Of a DNA stretch of 64,000 nucleotides, positions 26,056-34,669 are shown piece by piece; the first letter of the stretch is position 1, and every line of letters begins with the position of its first letter. The DNA lies in the NCBI RefSeq assembly GCF_000974485.1, contig NZ_BBOM01000011.1:310001-374000 (forward strand), written 5' to 3'. The position numbers and the translations under genes are program-made. The notes beneath the pieces were generated by a model. The model had not been told where the DNA came from, searched no databases, and saw only the letters and a list, made by a program, of their open reading frames with translations. Source of the stretch: Streptomyces sp. NBRC 109706 (GTDB lineage: Bacteria; Actinomycetota; Actinomycetes; Streptomycetales; Streptomycetaceae).

Positions 26056-27243
26056 ATGGCCACCACCACTCGGAACGGCCCAGCCGGTCCGCCCACCGGG
26101 CCTCTCGGGCTCACCGACGAGGCCGGCGAACTGCTCGGCCTGGCCCGGGAGTTCGCAACCAAGGAGATCCAGCCGCCGGCCGCGGAGCAGGAGGCGGCCG
26201 GGGTCTTCCCGCGGGCGACCTTCGCCGCGATGTCCCGGCTCGGGCTCCTCGCCCTGCCCTACCCGTCGGAGTACGGCGGCGGCGACCAGCCCTACGAGGT
26301 CTATCTGCGGGTCCTGGAGGAGCTGGCGGCGGCGCGGCTGACCGTCGGCATGGGCGTCAGCGTGCACAGCCTCGCCTGCCACGCGCTGGCCCGGTTCGGC
26401 GACACGTCCCAGCGGGCCGAGTGGCTGCCCGCCATGCTGGAGGGCGAACTGCTGGGCGGCTACTGCCTGTCGGAGCCCACCGCCGGCTCCGACGCGGCGA
26501 GCCTGCGCACCCGCGCCGTGCGGGACGGCGACGACTGGGTCATCACCGGCACCAAGGCGTGGATCACCCACGGCGGGATCGCCGACTTCTACACCGTGCT
26601 GGCCCGCACCGGCGAGGACGGGCCCAAGGGGATCACCGCCTTCCTGGTCCCCGGCGACGCCCCGGGGCTCACCGCCGCACCCCCCGAACGCAAGATGGGA
26701 CTCTCCGGATCCCCCACCGCCCAGCTGCACTTCGACGGGGTGCGGATCCCGGACACCCGTCGCATCGGGGAGCTGGGGCGCGGCCTGCCCATCGCCCTGG
26801 CCGCGCTGGACGCCGGCCGTCTCGGCATCGCCGCCTGCGCCGTCGGGCTGGCCCGCGCCGCCTGGCAGGAGGCGGCGGCCTTCACCGCGCGCCGCCGGCA
26901 GTTCGGCCGGCCGATCGCCGACTTCCAGGGCACCAAGTTCCTGTTGGCCGAGCTGGCCACCCAGATCGAGGCGGGCCGCGCCCTCTGCCTCGCCGCCGCC
27001 CGGCTGAGCGACGCGGGCGCGCCGTTCACCGCCCAGGCCGCGATGGCCAAGCTGTTCTGCACCGACGCGGCGATGCGGGTCACCGTGGACGCGGTGCAGT
27101 TGATGGGCGGTTACGGCTACAGCGCCGACTACCCGGCGGAACGCTATCTGCGCGAGGCGAAGGTGCTGCAGATCGTCGAGGGCACCAACCAGATACAACG
27201 CCTGGTCATCGCTCGCGAGTTGCTGAAGGACGCGGCCGGCTAG
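26056..27243 (+). CDS. Acyl-CoA dehydrogenase
   Basis: 395 aa, full-length family member. Typical signatures: YCLSEPTAGSDAAS (FAD/substrate loop), WITHGGIADFY, RRRQFGRPIADFQ and the C-terminal REAKVLQIVEGTNQIQR, whose Glu is the catalytic base position of short/branched-chain enzymes. It would oxidise acyl-CoA to enoyl-CoA, passing electrons to ETF. The start is ATG 26056 next to GGAGGAG. It stands alone, convergent with a small minus-strand gene 22 bp away. Confidence 0.93.
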   Translation: MATTTRNGPAGPPTGPLGLTDEAGELLGLAREFATKEIQPPAAEQEAAGVFPRATFAAMSRLGLLALPYPSEYGGGDQPYEVYLRVLEELAAARLTVGMGVSVHSLACHALARFGDTSQRAEWLPAMLEGELLGGYCLSEPTAGSDAASLRTRAVRDGDDWVITGTKAWITHGGIADFYTVLARTGEDGPKGITAFLVPGDAPGLTAAPPERKMGLSGSPTAQLHFDGVRIPDTRRIGELGRGLPIALAALDAGRLGIAACAVGLARAAWQEAAAFTARRRQFGRPIADFQGTKFLLAELATQIEAGRALCLAAARLSDAGAPFTAQAAMAKLFCTDAAMRVTVDAVQLMGGYGYSADYPAERYLREAKVLQIVEGTNQIQRLVIARELLKDAAG

Positions 27244-27265
27244 CGGAGGAGCGGCGGCGGGCCCC

Positions 27266-27604
27266 TCAGGCGGCCTGCCGCAGCGCCGGCGCCGGGCCCG
27301 CGGCGTGCGAGAACGGCTGGAGACGCCAGTCCAGGCCGTCGGGGAGCGCGGCCAGGGACAGCGCCTCGCCCACGGACGGCAGCGCCACCTGCGCCACCCA
27401 GCCGGTCTCGCCGGGCTCGACACCCGAGCCGGAACAGACCGTCAGGCCGAACGGGTTGAACGGAGTGGAGCAGAGCGCGTGCTGGGGCAGCGGCTCGTCG
27501 TGTGCGGCCAGCGCGATGGAGCGGTTGCACTCCGGGCAGACCACCCGCAGCGCCTCCACCTCAGCAAGCTCGTCGAGCCCATCGGGGCGATAATCGTCAC
27601 CCAT
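27266..27604 (-). CDS. Hypothetical protein with CPEC motif
   Basis: 112 aa from ATG 27604; an in-frame TTG 11 codons upstream could extend it. CPECN and a later CS/CSGSG pair suggest a small zinc-ribbon-like fold (VVCPECNRSIALAAHDEPLP), followed by a C-terminal beta-rich segment. I do not know its function; it looks like a conserved actinomycete protein of unknown role. Upstream lie the Lrp regulator's control region and an AT-rich stretch that probably carries its promoter. Confidence 0.65.
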   Translation of the reverse strand: MGDDYRPDGLDELAEVEALRVVCPECNRSIALAAHDEPLPQHALCSTPFNPFGLTVCSGSGVEPGETGWVAQVALPSVGEALSLAALPDGLDWRLQPFSHAAGPAPALRQAA

Positions 27605-27801
27605 CTCCTGGTCGGTCTCCTCAAGAATCGTCAACGTGGCGCCGCTCCGGGCACGTCCGGGTGGCTGAAGCCGGTGCATACATCCCCCTTGGACGGCACA
27701 GATATCGGCCACTGCAAGAGTTGCCCGTGGCGATCGGCGGATAATCGTGCGACCCCAGGACGCGTGGGGCAGCGTTTGTGGTCTTCATCACAGTTCGGCG
27801 A

Positions 27802-27820
27802 CGAACGGATGTACCGTTCG
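27802..27820. promoter_or_regulatory. Inverted repeat upstream of Lrp gene
   Basis: CGAACGG-5-CCGTTCG is a perfect 7-bp inverted repeat, ending 47 bp before the -10 box of the Lrp/AsnC gene. The size and position suit an operator for that regulator or for the divergent small gene. Confidence 0.45.
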
Positions 27821-27867
27821 ACCGCTCCAGGCGCCCCAGGGGTGCCGCACCCCGTCGACGGTACGGG

Positions 27868-27873
27868 TAGGTT
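27868..27873 (+). promoter_or_regulatory. -10 box of leaderless Lrp gene
   Basis: TAGGTT ends 8 bases before GTG 27882, without a Shine-Dalgarno sequence. Confidence 0.55.
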
Positions 27874-27881
27874 ACGGAATC

Positions 27882-28322
27882 GTGGAGGAACTGGACCGGC
27901 ACATCGTGGAACTGCTCGTCAAGGACGGGCGGATGAGCTACACCGACCTGGGCAAGGCCACCGGCCTGTCCACCTCCGCCGTCCACCAACGAGTACGCCG
28001 CCTGGAACAGCGTGGCGTGATCAGAGGTTACGCCGCCATCGTGGACCCCGACGCCGTGGGGCTGCCGATGACGGCCTTCATCTCCGTCAAACCGTTCGAC
28101 CCCAGCGCCCCGGACGACATCGCCGACCGGCTCGCCGGGGTCGCCGAGATCGAGGCCTGCCACAGCGTCGCCGGCGACGAGAGCTACATCCTCAAGGTAC
28201 GGGTCGGCGCCCCGGTCGAGCTGGAGCACCTGCTGGCCCGCATCCGCACCCTGGCCGGCGTCTCCACCCGCACCACGGTGGTGCTCTCCACCCCCTACGA
28301 GGCCAGGCCGCCCCGGATCTGA
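27882..28322 (+). CDS. Lrp/AsnC-family regulator
   Basis: 146 aa. An N-terminal winged HTH (LDRHIVELLVKDGRMSYTDL, STSAVHQRVRRLEQRGVIRG) is followed by an AsnC/RAM effector domain (ACHSVAGDESYILKVRV). Such proteins form dimers to hexadecamers that bind DNA in response to amino acids. The GTG start is leaderless-type. It directly precedes a YtcJ-like amidohydrolase, 47 bp downstream, which may be co-transcribed and regulated by it. An inverted repeat at 27802-27820 is a candidate binding site. Confidence 0.92.
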   Translation: MEELDRHIVELLVKDGRMSYTDLGKATGLSTSAVHQRVRRLEQRGVIRGYAAIVDPDAVGLPMTAFISVKPFDPSAPDDIADRLAGVAEIEACHSVAGDESYILKVRVGAPVELEHLLARIRTLAGVSTRTTVVLSTPYEARPPRI

Positions 28323-28369
28323 CGACCCCGGCGCCGCCCGCACCCCCGGCGAGCCGGGAGACTTGGGCC

Positions 28370-30010
28370 ATGACCCCACGCACCACCTCCGACGCGCGCC
28401 CGGCCTCCGTGCTGCTGCGCCGGGGCGAGATCCACAGCCCGGCCGATCCGTTCGCCACCGCCATGCTGGTCACCGGGGACCGCGTCGCCTGGCTCGGCTC
28501 CGAAGCGGCGGCCGACGCGCTCGCCGACTCCGCCGACGAGACGGTGGACCTGGCGGGCGCCCTCGTCACCCCCGCCTTCACGGACGCCCATGTGCACACC
28601 ACCGCGACCGGGCTCGCCCTCACCGGCCTCGACCTCGGCGAGGCGCCCGACCTGGACGCCGCGCTGGCCGCCGTCGCCGCCTACGCCGAGGGCCGCCCGG
28701 CCGACGAGGTGCTGCTCGGCCACGGCTGGGACGCCGCCCGCTGGCCCGAGCGCCGCCCGCCGGGCCGCGCCGAACTCGACCGCGCCGCCGGCGGCCGACC
28801 GCTCTACCTCTCCCGCGTCGACGCGCACTCGGCGCTGGCCACCACCGCCCTCCTCGATCTGGTCCCCGGCATCGCCGGCCGCGCCGGCTGGGCCGAGGAC
28901 CAGCCGCTGACCGGCGACGCCCACCACGCGGTCCGCCGGGCCGCCTACGGCACCCTCGGCCCCCGCCAGCGCGCCGAGGCCCAGCGCGCCGCCCGGAACC
29001 GCGCCGCCGCCCAGGGCATCGGCGCCCTCCACGAATGCGCCGGGCCCGAGATCTCCAGCGAGGAGGACCTGGTCGCGCTGCTGGCCCTCACCGACGCCGA
29101 ACCAGGACCCCGCGTCATCGGCTACTGGGCGGAAGCCGTCACCGACCCCGAGGACGTCCGCCGCATCCGCGAACTGGGCGCCCTCGGCGCCGCCGGCGAC
29201 CTCTTCGCCGACGGCTCCCTCGGCTCGCACACCGCCCACCTCTGCCGGCCCTACGCCGACGCCCCCGGCACCGGCGTCGCCCACCTCACCGCGGAGGAGA
29301 TCGCCACCCATGTCGCGGTCTGCACCGAGGCGGGCCTCCAGGCCGGCTTCCACGCCATCGGCGACGCGGCCGTCGACACCGTGCTGCGCGGCACCAGGGC
29401 CGCCGCCGAACGGGTCGGCCCGGACCGGGTCCGGGCCCTGCGCCACCGGGTCGAACACGCCGAGTTGCTGACCGACGCGCTGATCGGCGAGCTGGTCGCG
29501 CTCGGCATGACCGCCTCCGTCCAGCCCGCCTTCGACGCGACCTGGGGCGGCCCGGACGGCATGTACGCCGCCCGGCTGGGCGCCGAACGCGCCGCCGCGC
29601 TCAACCCGTTCGCGGCCCTCGCCCGCGCCGGCGTGCCGCTCGCCTTCGGCTCCGACGCGCCCGTCACCCCGCTCGACCCCTGGGGCGCGGTGCGCGCCGC
29701 CGCCCACCACCGCACCCCGGCGCACCGGATCTCGGTGCGCGCCGCCTTCACCGCCCACACCAGGGGCGGCTGGCGGGCCGTCGGCCGGGACGACGCCGGC
29801 GTTCTGGTGCCGGGCGCACCGGCCGACTACGCGGTCTGGCACACCGGCGAACTCCTCGTCCAGGCCCCCGACGACCGGGTCGCCCGCTGGTCCACCGACC
29901 CCAGGTCCGGCACCCCGGGGCTGCCCGACCTGACCCCCGGGACGCCGCTGCCCGAGTGTCAACGCACCGTGGTCGGCGGGCAGATCGTGTACGACCGGCT
30001 GAACGAGTGA
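28370..30010 (+). CDS. YtcJ-like amidohydrolase
   Basis: 546 aa, metal-dependent hydrolase of the amidohydrolase_3 group. Metal ligands are recognisable: HVH (in FTDAHVHTTATG), His in GFHAIGD, the His of RHRVEHAELL, and Asp in FGSDAPVTPLDPW. A composite beta-sandwich is formed by the two ends (LLRRGEIHSP; VVGGQIVYDR). Substrates of YtcJ proteins are mostly unknown; amide or carbamate hydrolysis is likely. It follows the Lrp gene and has GGGAG before the ATG. Confidence 0.9.
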   Translation: MTPRTTSDARPASVLLRRGEIHSPADPFATAMLVTGDRVAWLGSEAAADALADSADETVDLAGALVTPAFTDAHVHTTATGLALTGLDLGEAPDLDAALAAVAAYAEGRPADEVLLGHGWDAARWPERRPPGRAELDRAAGGRPLYLSRVDAHSALATTALLDLVPGIAGRAGWAEDQPLTGDAHHAVRRAAYGTLGPRQRAEAQRAARNRAAAQGIGALHECAGPEISSEEDLVALLALTDAEPGPRVIGYWAEAVTDPEDVRRIRELGALGAAGDLFADGSLGSHTAHLCRPYADAPGTGVAHLTAEEIATHVAVCTEAGLQAGFHAIGDAAVDTVLRGTRAAAERVGPDRVRALRHRVEHAELLTDALIGELVALGMTASVQPAFDATWGGPDGMYAARLGAERAAALNPFAALARAGVPLAFGSDAPVTPLDPWGAVRAAAHHRTPAHRISVRAAFTAHTRGGWRAVGRDDAGVLVPGAPADYAVWHTGELLVQAPDDRVARWSTDPRSGTPGLPDLTPGTPLPECQRTVVGGQIVYDRLNE

Positions 30011-30508
30011 TCTCACCGCCGGTGATACCGCCGAACGACGTGTGCTCCGCCGGTCGAACGAGCGCCCCCACTCCGCACTGACCAGCCGCTTTAAGGGGAA
30101 AACGCAGGTCAGAGGTGTGTTGACAGCCAGCGGTCGGCAACGGGTAGGTTCGGCCGGGTCCACCACAGGACGTCCGGCCGGCGCTCCTTCGCGCAGTCGT
30201 CGAACGCTGCTGGGCCAGAGGGCGGGTGCCACGCCGGCATCCCGCCACCGGGAGCCAGGTCCAGTGTCCGCGGCACGGGGGCGGGAGGTTTCGCCCGGCC
30301 GGCGGGTGCGACCCGGGGCGGGGCCCGGACGCTCAGTAGACAACGGCTTTCGGTCGACCCGCAGCCAGCGGGTCCCGGGTCGGACCGAAGGGCGCCGGGT
30401 CCCGATCCGCAGCCGGGCCCGCCCCCGGAGCCGGACCGTGTGACCGGTCGTCGTGGCATTCGAGGTACGGTCGTTCATCATCGCCCGTTCCCCAGAGAGG
30501 CCACGACC
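30011..30508. other. 498-bp gap upstream of lnt
   Basis: No credible gene. It holds a short TCACCG/CGGTGA inverted repeat right after the amidohydrolase stop, a strong promoter-like element at 30120-30150, and a second -10-like TACGGT about 38 bp before the lnt start. About 350 bp between the first promoter and lnt are unexplained: a long leader, an sRNA or filler. Confidence 0.5.
30120..30150 (+). promoter_or_regulatory. TTGACA-N19-TAGGTT promoter-like element
   Basis: A perfect -35 (TTGACA, 30120-30125) and TAGGTT (30145-30150) are separated by 19 bp, close to the housekeeping (HrdB) consensus. It points toward lnt, whose start is about 350 bp away. Confidence 0.5.
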
Positions 30509-32242
30509 GTGGTGCCACCGGGCCCAGAGACGACCGCGACGGACGATTCCCCCGGGATCCGCCCGGGTTCCGTCGCGCCCGCCGAGCCGGCCGGCGACCA
30601 GCCGCCGGCCGCCACCCCCGTGTCGTCACACCGCCCCGGGCGGCTGCGGCGCCTGGTCGCCGCGCTGCGACACGACTGGCCCGCCACCCTGCTCGCCGCC
30701 CTGGCGGGGCTCGCCCTCGTGCCGGCGTTCCCGCCCTACGACATCTGGCCGCTCTCGCTGCTCGCGGTGGCCGCGCTCTCGCTGCTCACCCGGGGCAGGA
30801 GCGCGGGGCGCGGCGGCTGGCTGGGCTTCGTCATGGGCGTGCCGTTCTTCGTCGGCCTGCTCAGCTGGCTGCGGGTGATCGGCTGGGACGCCACGATCGG
30901 CCTCTCGGTGATCGAGGCGCTGTTCTTCATCCCGCTGGGCGCCGGTCTCGCCGCGACGGCCAGGCTGCGGCTCTGGCCGCTGTGGGCCGCCTGCCTCTGG
31001 GTCGCCGAGGAATGGGCGCGCGACCGCGTCCCGTTCGGCGGGTTCCCCTGGGGACGGATCGCCTTCGCCAACACCAGCACCCCGTTCACGCCGCTGGCCG
31101 CCATCGGCGGCGCCCCGCTGGTCACCTTCGCGGTCGCGCTCGCCGCCGCCCTGCTGGCCTGGACGGCGCTGCGGCTGCGCGCCACCCTCGGGGCCGGCGC
31201 GCGCGGCCCGCGCGCGCTGCTGCCGGCGCTGGGCGGCGCGGGCCTGGCCGTGGCCGTCGGCGCCGGCGGCTACGCCGTCCCGGTGCCCACGGCCGCCGCC
31301 GACACCGTCACGGTCGCGGTGGTGCAGGGCAATGTGCAGCAGGCCGGAATGGACTTCCTCGGCCGGCCCATGATGATCCTCAACAACCATGTGGAGGCCA
31401 CCCTCGAACTGGCCGACGACGTCGCCGCCGGCCGCGCCGAGCGCCCCGACCTGGTGCTCTGGCCGGAGAACGCCTCCGACCTCGACCCCTACCGCCGGCC
31501 CGAGGCCCATGCGGCGATCGACCAGGCCGCCCGCGCCGTCGGGGTGCCCATCCTGGTGGGCGCCCTGGTCGACCACCCCACCCGGGAGGGCTATGTCGAG
31601 AACCAGGGCATCGTCTGGGACCCGGAGACCGGCCCCGGCGACTCGTACACCAAGCAGCATCCGGTGCCGTTCGGCGAGTATGTGCCCTTCCGCGACCAGC
31701 TGAGCAAGGTGATCTCCCGCCTGGAGCGGGTCCCGCGCGACTTCTGGCCCGGCGAGAGCTCCGGCGTGCTGGACGTCGGCCCGGCCAGGATCGGCGATGT
31801 GATCTGCTTCGAGGTGGCCTACGACGACATCGTCAGGGACACCGTCAACGACGGCGCCCGCGCGCTGGTCGTGCAGACCAACAACGCCACCTACGGCAGG
31901 ACGGGACAGCCGGAACAGCAGCTGGCGATGTCCCAGCTGCGCGCGGTGGAGCACGGCCGGGCCATCGTCACCGTGGCGACCAGCGGCATCAGCGCCGTGG
32001 TCGCCCCCGACGGCACCATCGAGCAGCGCACCGAGGAGTTCACCCAGGACGTTCTGGTGGCCGAGCTGCCGCTCCGCGACGACCGTACGGTTGCCGACCG
32101 GGTGGGCGCCGCCCCCGAGTGGGCGCTGGCCGTCGGCGGCCTGCTGGCGTGGGCCTGGACGGGCGCGGGCCCGAGGCTGGCCCGCCGCCGGGCGGGCGCG
32201 GACGGTGCCGGGACGGAGAACGCGGGGGAGCGGAAGGAGTGA
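30509..32242 (+). CDS. lnt: Apolipoprotein N-acyltransferase
   Basis: 577 aa from GTG 30509 (AGAGAGG at 30494-30500). A ~50-residue Pro-rich cytoplasmic tail precedes about six or seven membrane segments, then a nitrilase-type domain with the Glu-Lys-Cys triad: Glu near 320 (LWPEN), Lys near 381 (TKQHPVPFGEYVPF) and Cys near 433 (VICFEVAYDD). The spacing resembles that of E. coli Lnt (267/335/387). It would add the third acyl chain to the N-terminal Cys of lipoproteins on the outer membrane face. It is followed at 4 bp by the polyprenol-phosphate mannose synthase gene; in mycobacteria the two are fused as Ppm1, and in Streptomyces the separate proteins are reported to interact. Confidence 0.93.
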   Translation: MVPPGPETTATDDSPGIRPGSVAPAEPAGDQPPAATPVSSHRPGRLRRLVAALRHDWPATLLAALAGLALVPAFPPYDIWPLSLLAVAALSLLTRGRSAGRGGWLGFVMGVPFFVGLLSWLRVIGWDATIGLSVIEALFFIPLGAGLAATARLRLWPLWAACLWVAEEWARDRVPFGGFPWGRIAFANTSTPFTPLAAIGGAPLVTFAVALAAALLAWTALRLRATLGAGARGPRALLPALGGAGLAVAVGAGGYAVPVPTAAADTVTVAVVQGNVQQAGMDFLGRPMMILNNHVEATLELADDVAAGRAERPDLVLWPENASDLDPYRRPEAHAAIDQAARAVGVPILVGALVDHPTREGYVENQGIVWDPETGPGDSYTKQHPVPFGEYVPFRDQLSKVISRLERVPRDFWPGESSGVLDVGPARIGDVICFEVAYDDIVRDTVNDGARALVVQTNNATYGRTGQPEQQLAMSQLRAVEHGRAIVTVATSGISAVVAPDGTIEQRTEEFTQDVLVAELPLRDDRTVADRVGAAPEWALAVGGLLAWAWTGAGPRLARRRAGADGAGTENAGERKE

Positions 32243-32246
32243 ACCG

Positions 32247-33029
32247 GTGAGGGACGGCGCACGCGCCCACCCGCCGCTGGGCCGGGTCCTGGTGATCATC
32301 CCGACCTACAACGAGGCCGACAACCTGCCACCGCTGGTCGAGCGGCTGCGGGCCACCATGCCGGAGTGCGACCTGCTGATCGCCGACGACGACAGCCCGG
32401 ACGGCACGGGCAAGCTCGCCGACGAGCTGGCCGCCGCCGACCCCGGCGTGCATGTCCTGCACCGGCCGGGCAAGGAGGGCCTGGGCGCCGCCTATCTGGC
32501 CGGCTTCCGCTGGGGCCTGGAACGCGGCTACGGTGTGCTGGTCGAGATGGACGGTGACGGCTCCCACCAGCCCGAGGAGCTGCCCCGGCTGCTGACCGCG
32601 CTGGCCGGCGCCGATGTGGTGCTCGGCTCCCGCTGGGTGCCGGGCGGCCGGATCGTCAACTGGCCGCGCTACCGTCAGCTGCTCTCCCGGGGCGGCAGCG
32701 CCTACTCCCGGCTGGTGCTCGGCCTCCCGATCCGCGATGTCACCGGCGGCTTCCGCGCCTTCCGCGCCCGGGTGCTGGACGGCGCCTTCCTCACCGATGT
32801 CGCCTCCCAGGGGTACTGCTTCCAGGTCGATCTGGCCCACCGGGCGATCAGATCAGGACATCGCGTGGTCGAAGTGCCCATCACCTTTGTCGAACGCGCC
32901 CATGGCAACAGCAAGATGAGCCGCGACATCGTGATCGAGGCGCTCTGGCGGGTCACGGCCTGGGGGGTGGCCACCCGCATCGGAAAAATCTTCCGACGGC
33001 AGGCACACTTGCACCATGACAACCGGTAG
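32247..33029 (+). CDS. ppm1: Polyprenol monophosphomannose synthase
   Basis: 260 aa GT2 glycosyltransferase with IIPTYNEADNL, IADDDSPDGTG and VEMDGDGSHQPEEL (metal-binding Asp near residue 101), then VGSR-type loop and RDVTGGFRAFR. No C-terminal membrane segments, as in the soluble dolichol-phosphate mannose synthases. It transfers mannose from GDP-mannose to polyprenol phosphate; the product is the donor for protein O-mannosylation and for phage receptor glycans in Streptomyces. GTG start after GGAAGGA. It sits in an operon with lnt upstream and fxsA overlapping by 14 bp downstream. Confidence 0.94.
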   Translation: MRDGARAHPPLGRVLVIIPTYNEADNLPPLVERLRATMPECDLLIADDDSPDGTGKLADELAAADPGVHVLHRPGKEGLGAAYLAGFRWGLERGYGVLVEMDGDGSHQPEELPRLLTALAGADVVLGSRWVPGGRIVNWPRYRQLLSRGGSAYSRLVLGLPIRDVTGGFRAFRARVLDGAFLTDVASQGYCFQVDLAHRAIRSGHRVVEVPITFVERAHGNSKMSRDIVIEALWRVTAWGVATRIGKIFRRQAHLHHDNR

Positions 33030-33591
33030 TCCTGACCCGTACCGAGCCCGGCACACCGGTGCCACCCGCGCGGCCCGCCGCAGACGCGGCCCGCTGGCGC
33101 TGCTGCCCGTCGCGGTCGCCGCGCTGGCCCTGCTGGAGATCTGGCTGTTGACGCTGCTGGGCCGCGCGGCCGGCGGACTGACCGTCTTCCTGGTGCTGGC
33201 CGCCGGCGTGGTGGTGGGCGCCCTGGTGATCCGCCACGCGGGGCGGCGCGCCTGGCACCGGCTGGCGGCCCAGGCCAAGGGCGAACCCGAGCCCCAGGGC
33301 GCCTCGCCCGCCGGCGGCGGGGTGCTCACCATGCTGGGCGGCCTGCTGCTGATGATCCCCGGCCTGATCAGCGACGCGCTGGGGCTGCTCTGCCTCTTCC
33401 CGCCCACCGCCCGCCTGATGCGGCGCGGCGTCGCCCGTTCGGTGGAACGCCGCACCTGGCCCGTCGGCCCGGCCTTCCGCCAGGCCACGGACGAGGCCCG
33501 CCGCAGGCAGGGCCGGCGGCCCGACGACCGCGTCGTTCCCGGCGAGGTCGTCCGCGACGACGACCCCCCGTCCGGCGACGACAACAACTGA
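33016..33591 (+). CDS. fxsA: FxsA family membrane protein
   Basis: 191 aa. Basic N-terminus, two adjacent membrane helices (about 28-70), a third hydrophobic helix pair with GGVLTMLGGLLLMIPGLISD, the FxsA signature, and a charged Arg/Asp-rich tail. E. coli FxsA suppresses F exclusion of phage T7; its molecular role is unknown. The ATG lies 14 bp inside ppm1, so the lnt-ppm1-fxsA genes are one operon. In S. coelicolor the same gene lies next to rbpA, consistent with rbpA being only a few genes away here. Confidence 0.9.
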   Translation: MTTGSPDPYRARHTGATRAARRRRGPLALLPVAVAALALLEIWLLTLLGRAAGGLTVFLVLAAGVVVGALVIRHAGRRAWHRLAAQAKGEPEPQGASPAGGGVLTMLGGLLLMIPGLISDALGLLCLFPPTARLMRRGVARSVERRTWPVGPAFRQATDEARRRQGRRPDDRVVPGEVVRDDDPPSGDDNN

Positions 33592-33628
33592 CCGCTCACG
33601 CGCCGCCCGCTCACCATGCCGCGCCGCG

Positions 33629-33634
33629 TAAGGT
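33629..33634 (+). promoter_or_regulatory. -10 box of a leaderless gene
   Basis: TAAGGT ends 8 bases before ATG 33643; no Shine-Dalgarno sequence. Confidence 0.6.
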
Positions 33635-33642
33635 GCCCCCGC

Positions 33643-34554
33643 ATGAGCGAAACCGAAACCGAAACCGAGATCGAGATCAGCGAGCACCTGGTCCGCGAGC
33701 TGCTGCGGGACCAGCATCCGGACCTGGCCGCGCTGCCCGTCCGCGAGGTGGTGGGCGGCTGGGGCAACCAGATGTGGCGCCTCGGGGACGAGTTGGTGGT
33801 CCGGATGCAGCGGATGGACACCACCGCGGATCCGCAGCTCAAGGAACGCCGGTGGCTGCCCGCCCTGGCCTCGCGCCTGCCGCTGCCGATCCCGACCCCG
33901 GTGCGGGACGGTGCGCCCTCCGAGCGCTTCCCCAAGATCTGGACCGTCATGACATGGGTCGAGGGCACGCCGCTGGAGCACGGCTCGATCACCCGGGTCG
34001 ACCACGCGGCCGACACCCTGGCGGCCTTCCTCGGGGCGCTGCATGTGGCGGCGCCCGCCGAAGCGCCGGACGCCCTGGACGGTCGCGGTCACCCCAAGGA
34101 GTCCACGGCGGGCTTCGAGTACTTCCTGGAGGCCGTGGACCTCGGCCGCTTCTCCGGGGGCGACATCCAGGCCGTATGGGACGAAGCGGCCGCGGCGCCC
34201 GGGTGGGAGGGCCCCCGCGTGTGGGTTCACGGCGACCTGCATCCCGCGAACGTCGTCGTCGCGGACGGGACGTTGGCGGGCGTCATCGACTTCGGGGACG
34301 TCTTCGCCGGCGACCCGGCCTGGGACCTCGCGGCCGCCTGGGTGCTGCTCCCGGCGGGCGGCGCCTCGCGGTTCTTCGACCGCTATGCGCGGGCGGACGA
34401 GGCGGCGGTCCGGCGGGCGCGGGGGCTGGCCGCGATGAAGAGCCTGTTCCTGATGCTGATGGGCCAGAACGGGGAGCGGGGCCTGCCCGGCGGGAAGCCG
34501 CACTGGGGGCCGGCGGGGCGCGCGGCACTCGATCGGGTGCTGAAGGGCCTCTGA
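33643..34554 (+). CDS. Aminoglycoside phosphotransferase-family protein
   Basis: 303 aa APH/choline-kinase fold. The catalytic loop is intact: HGDLHPANVVV (Asp near residue 197, Asn five on) and the metal-binding VIDFGDVFAGDPAWDLA. The N-terminus has an odd acidic Glu/Thr repeat (SETETETEIEIS). These enzymes phosphorylate small molecules; many in actinomycetes are not antibiotic kinases, so I do not infer resistance. The gene is leaderless-type and ends at a strong hairpin. Confidence 0.9.
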   Translation: MSETETETEIEISEHLVRELLRDQHPDLAALPVREVVGGWGNQMWRLGDELVVRMQRMDTTADPQLKERRWLPALASRLPLPIPTPVRDGAPSERFPKIWTVMTWVEGTPLEHGSITRVDHAADTLAAFLGALHVAAPAEAPDALDGRGHPKESTAGFEYFLEAVDLGRFSGGDIQAVWDEAAAAPGWEGPRVWVHGDLHPANVVVADGTLAGVIDFGDVFAGDPAWDLAAAWVLLPAGGASRFFDRYARADEAAVRRARGLAAMKSLFLMLMGQNGERGLPGGKPHWGPAGRAALDRVLKGL

Positions 34555-34563
34555 CATCGGCGG

Positions 34564-34594
34564 CGAACGACCGGTCCCGGAGACCGGTCGTTCG
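34564..34594. terminator. Hairpin after phosphotransferase gene
   Basis: CGAACGACCGGT (34564-34575) and its exact complement (34583-34594) form a 12-bp stem with a 7-base loop, 10 bp after the stop. It lies between convergent genes and could serve both. Confidence 0.7.
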
Positions 34595-34669
34595 ACCACG
34601 TCGGCGAGGCCACCCCCCGCTGATCGCCGCCGGTCCGTCGCGCTCGACCCACCACGCGTGTCACCGACG

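Noticed and set aside
28295-30481. Minus-strand frame of 728 codons opposite the amidohydrolase
   Set aside because: Gly/Arg/Val-rich shadow; the plus strand has full metal-binding motifs of the amidohydrolase.
33643-34554. Antibiotic self-resistance gene for the NRPS product
   Set aside because: It is an APH-family enzyme, but it is 20 kb from the NRPS cluster, stands alone, and such proteins often have other substrates; no support for resistance.
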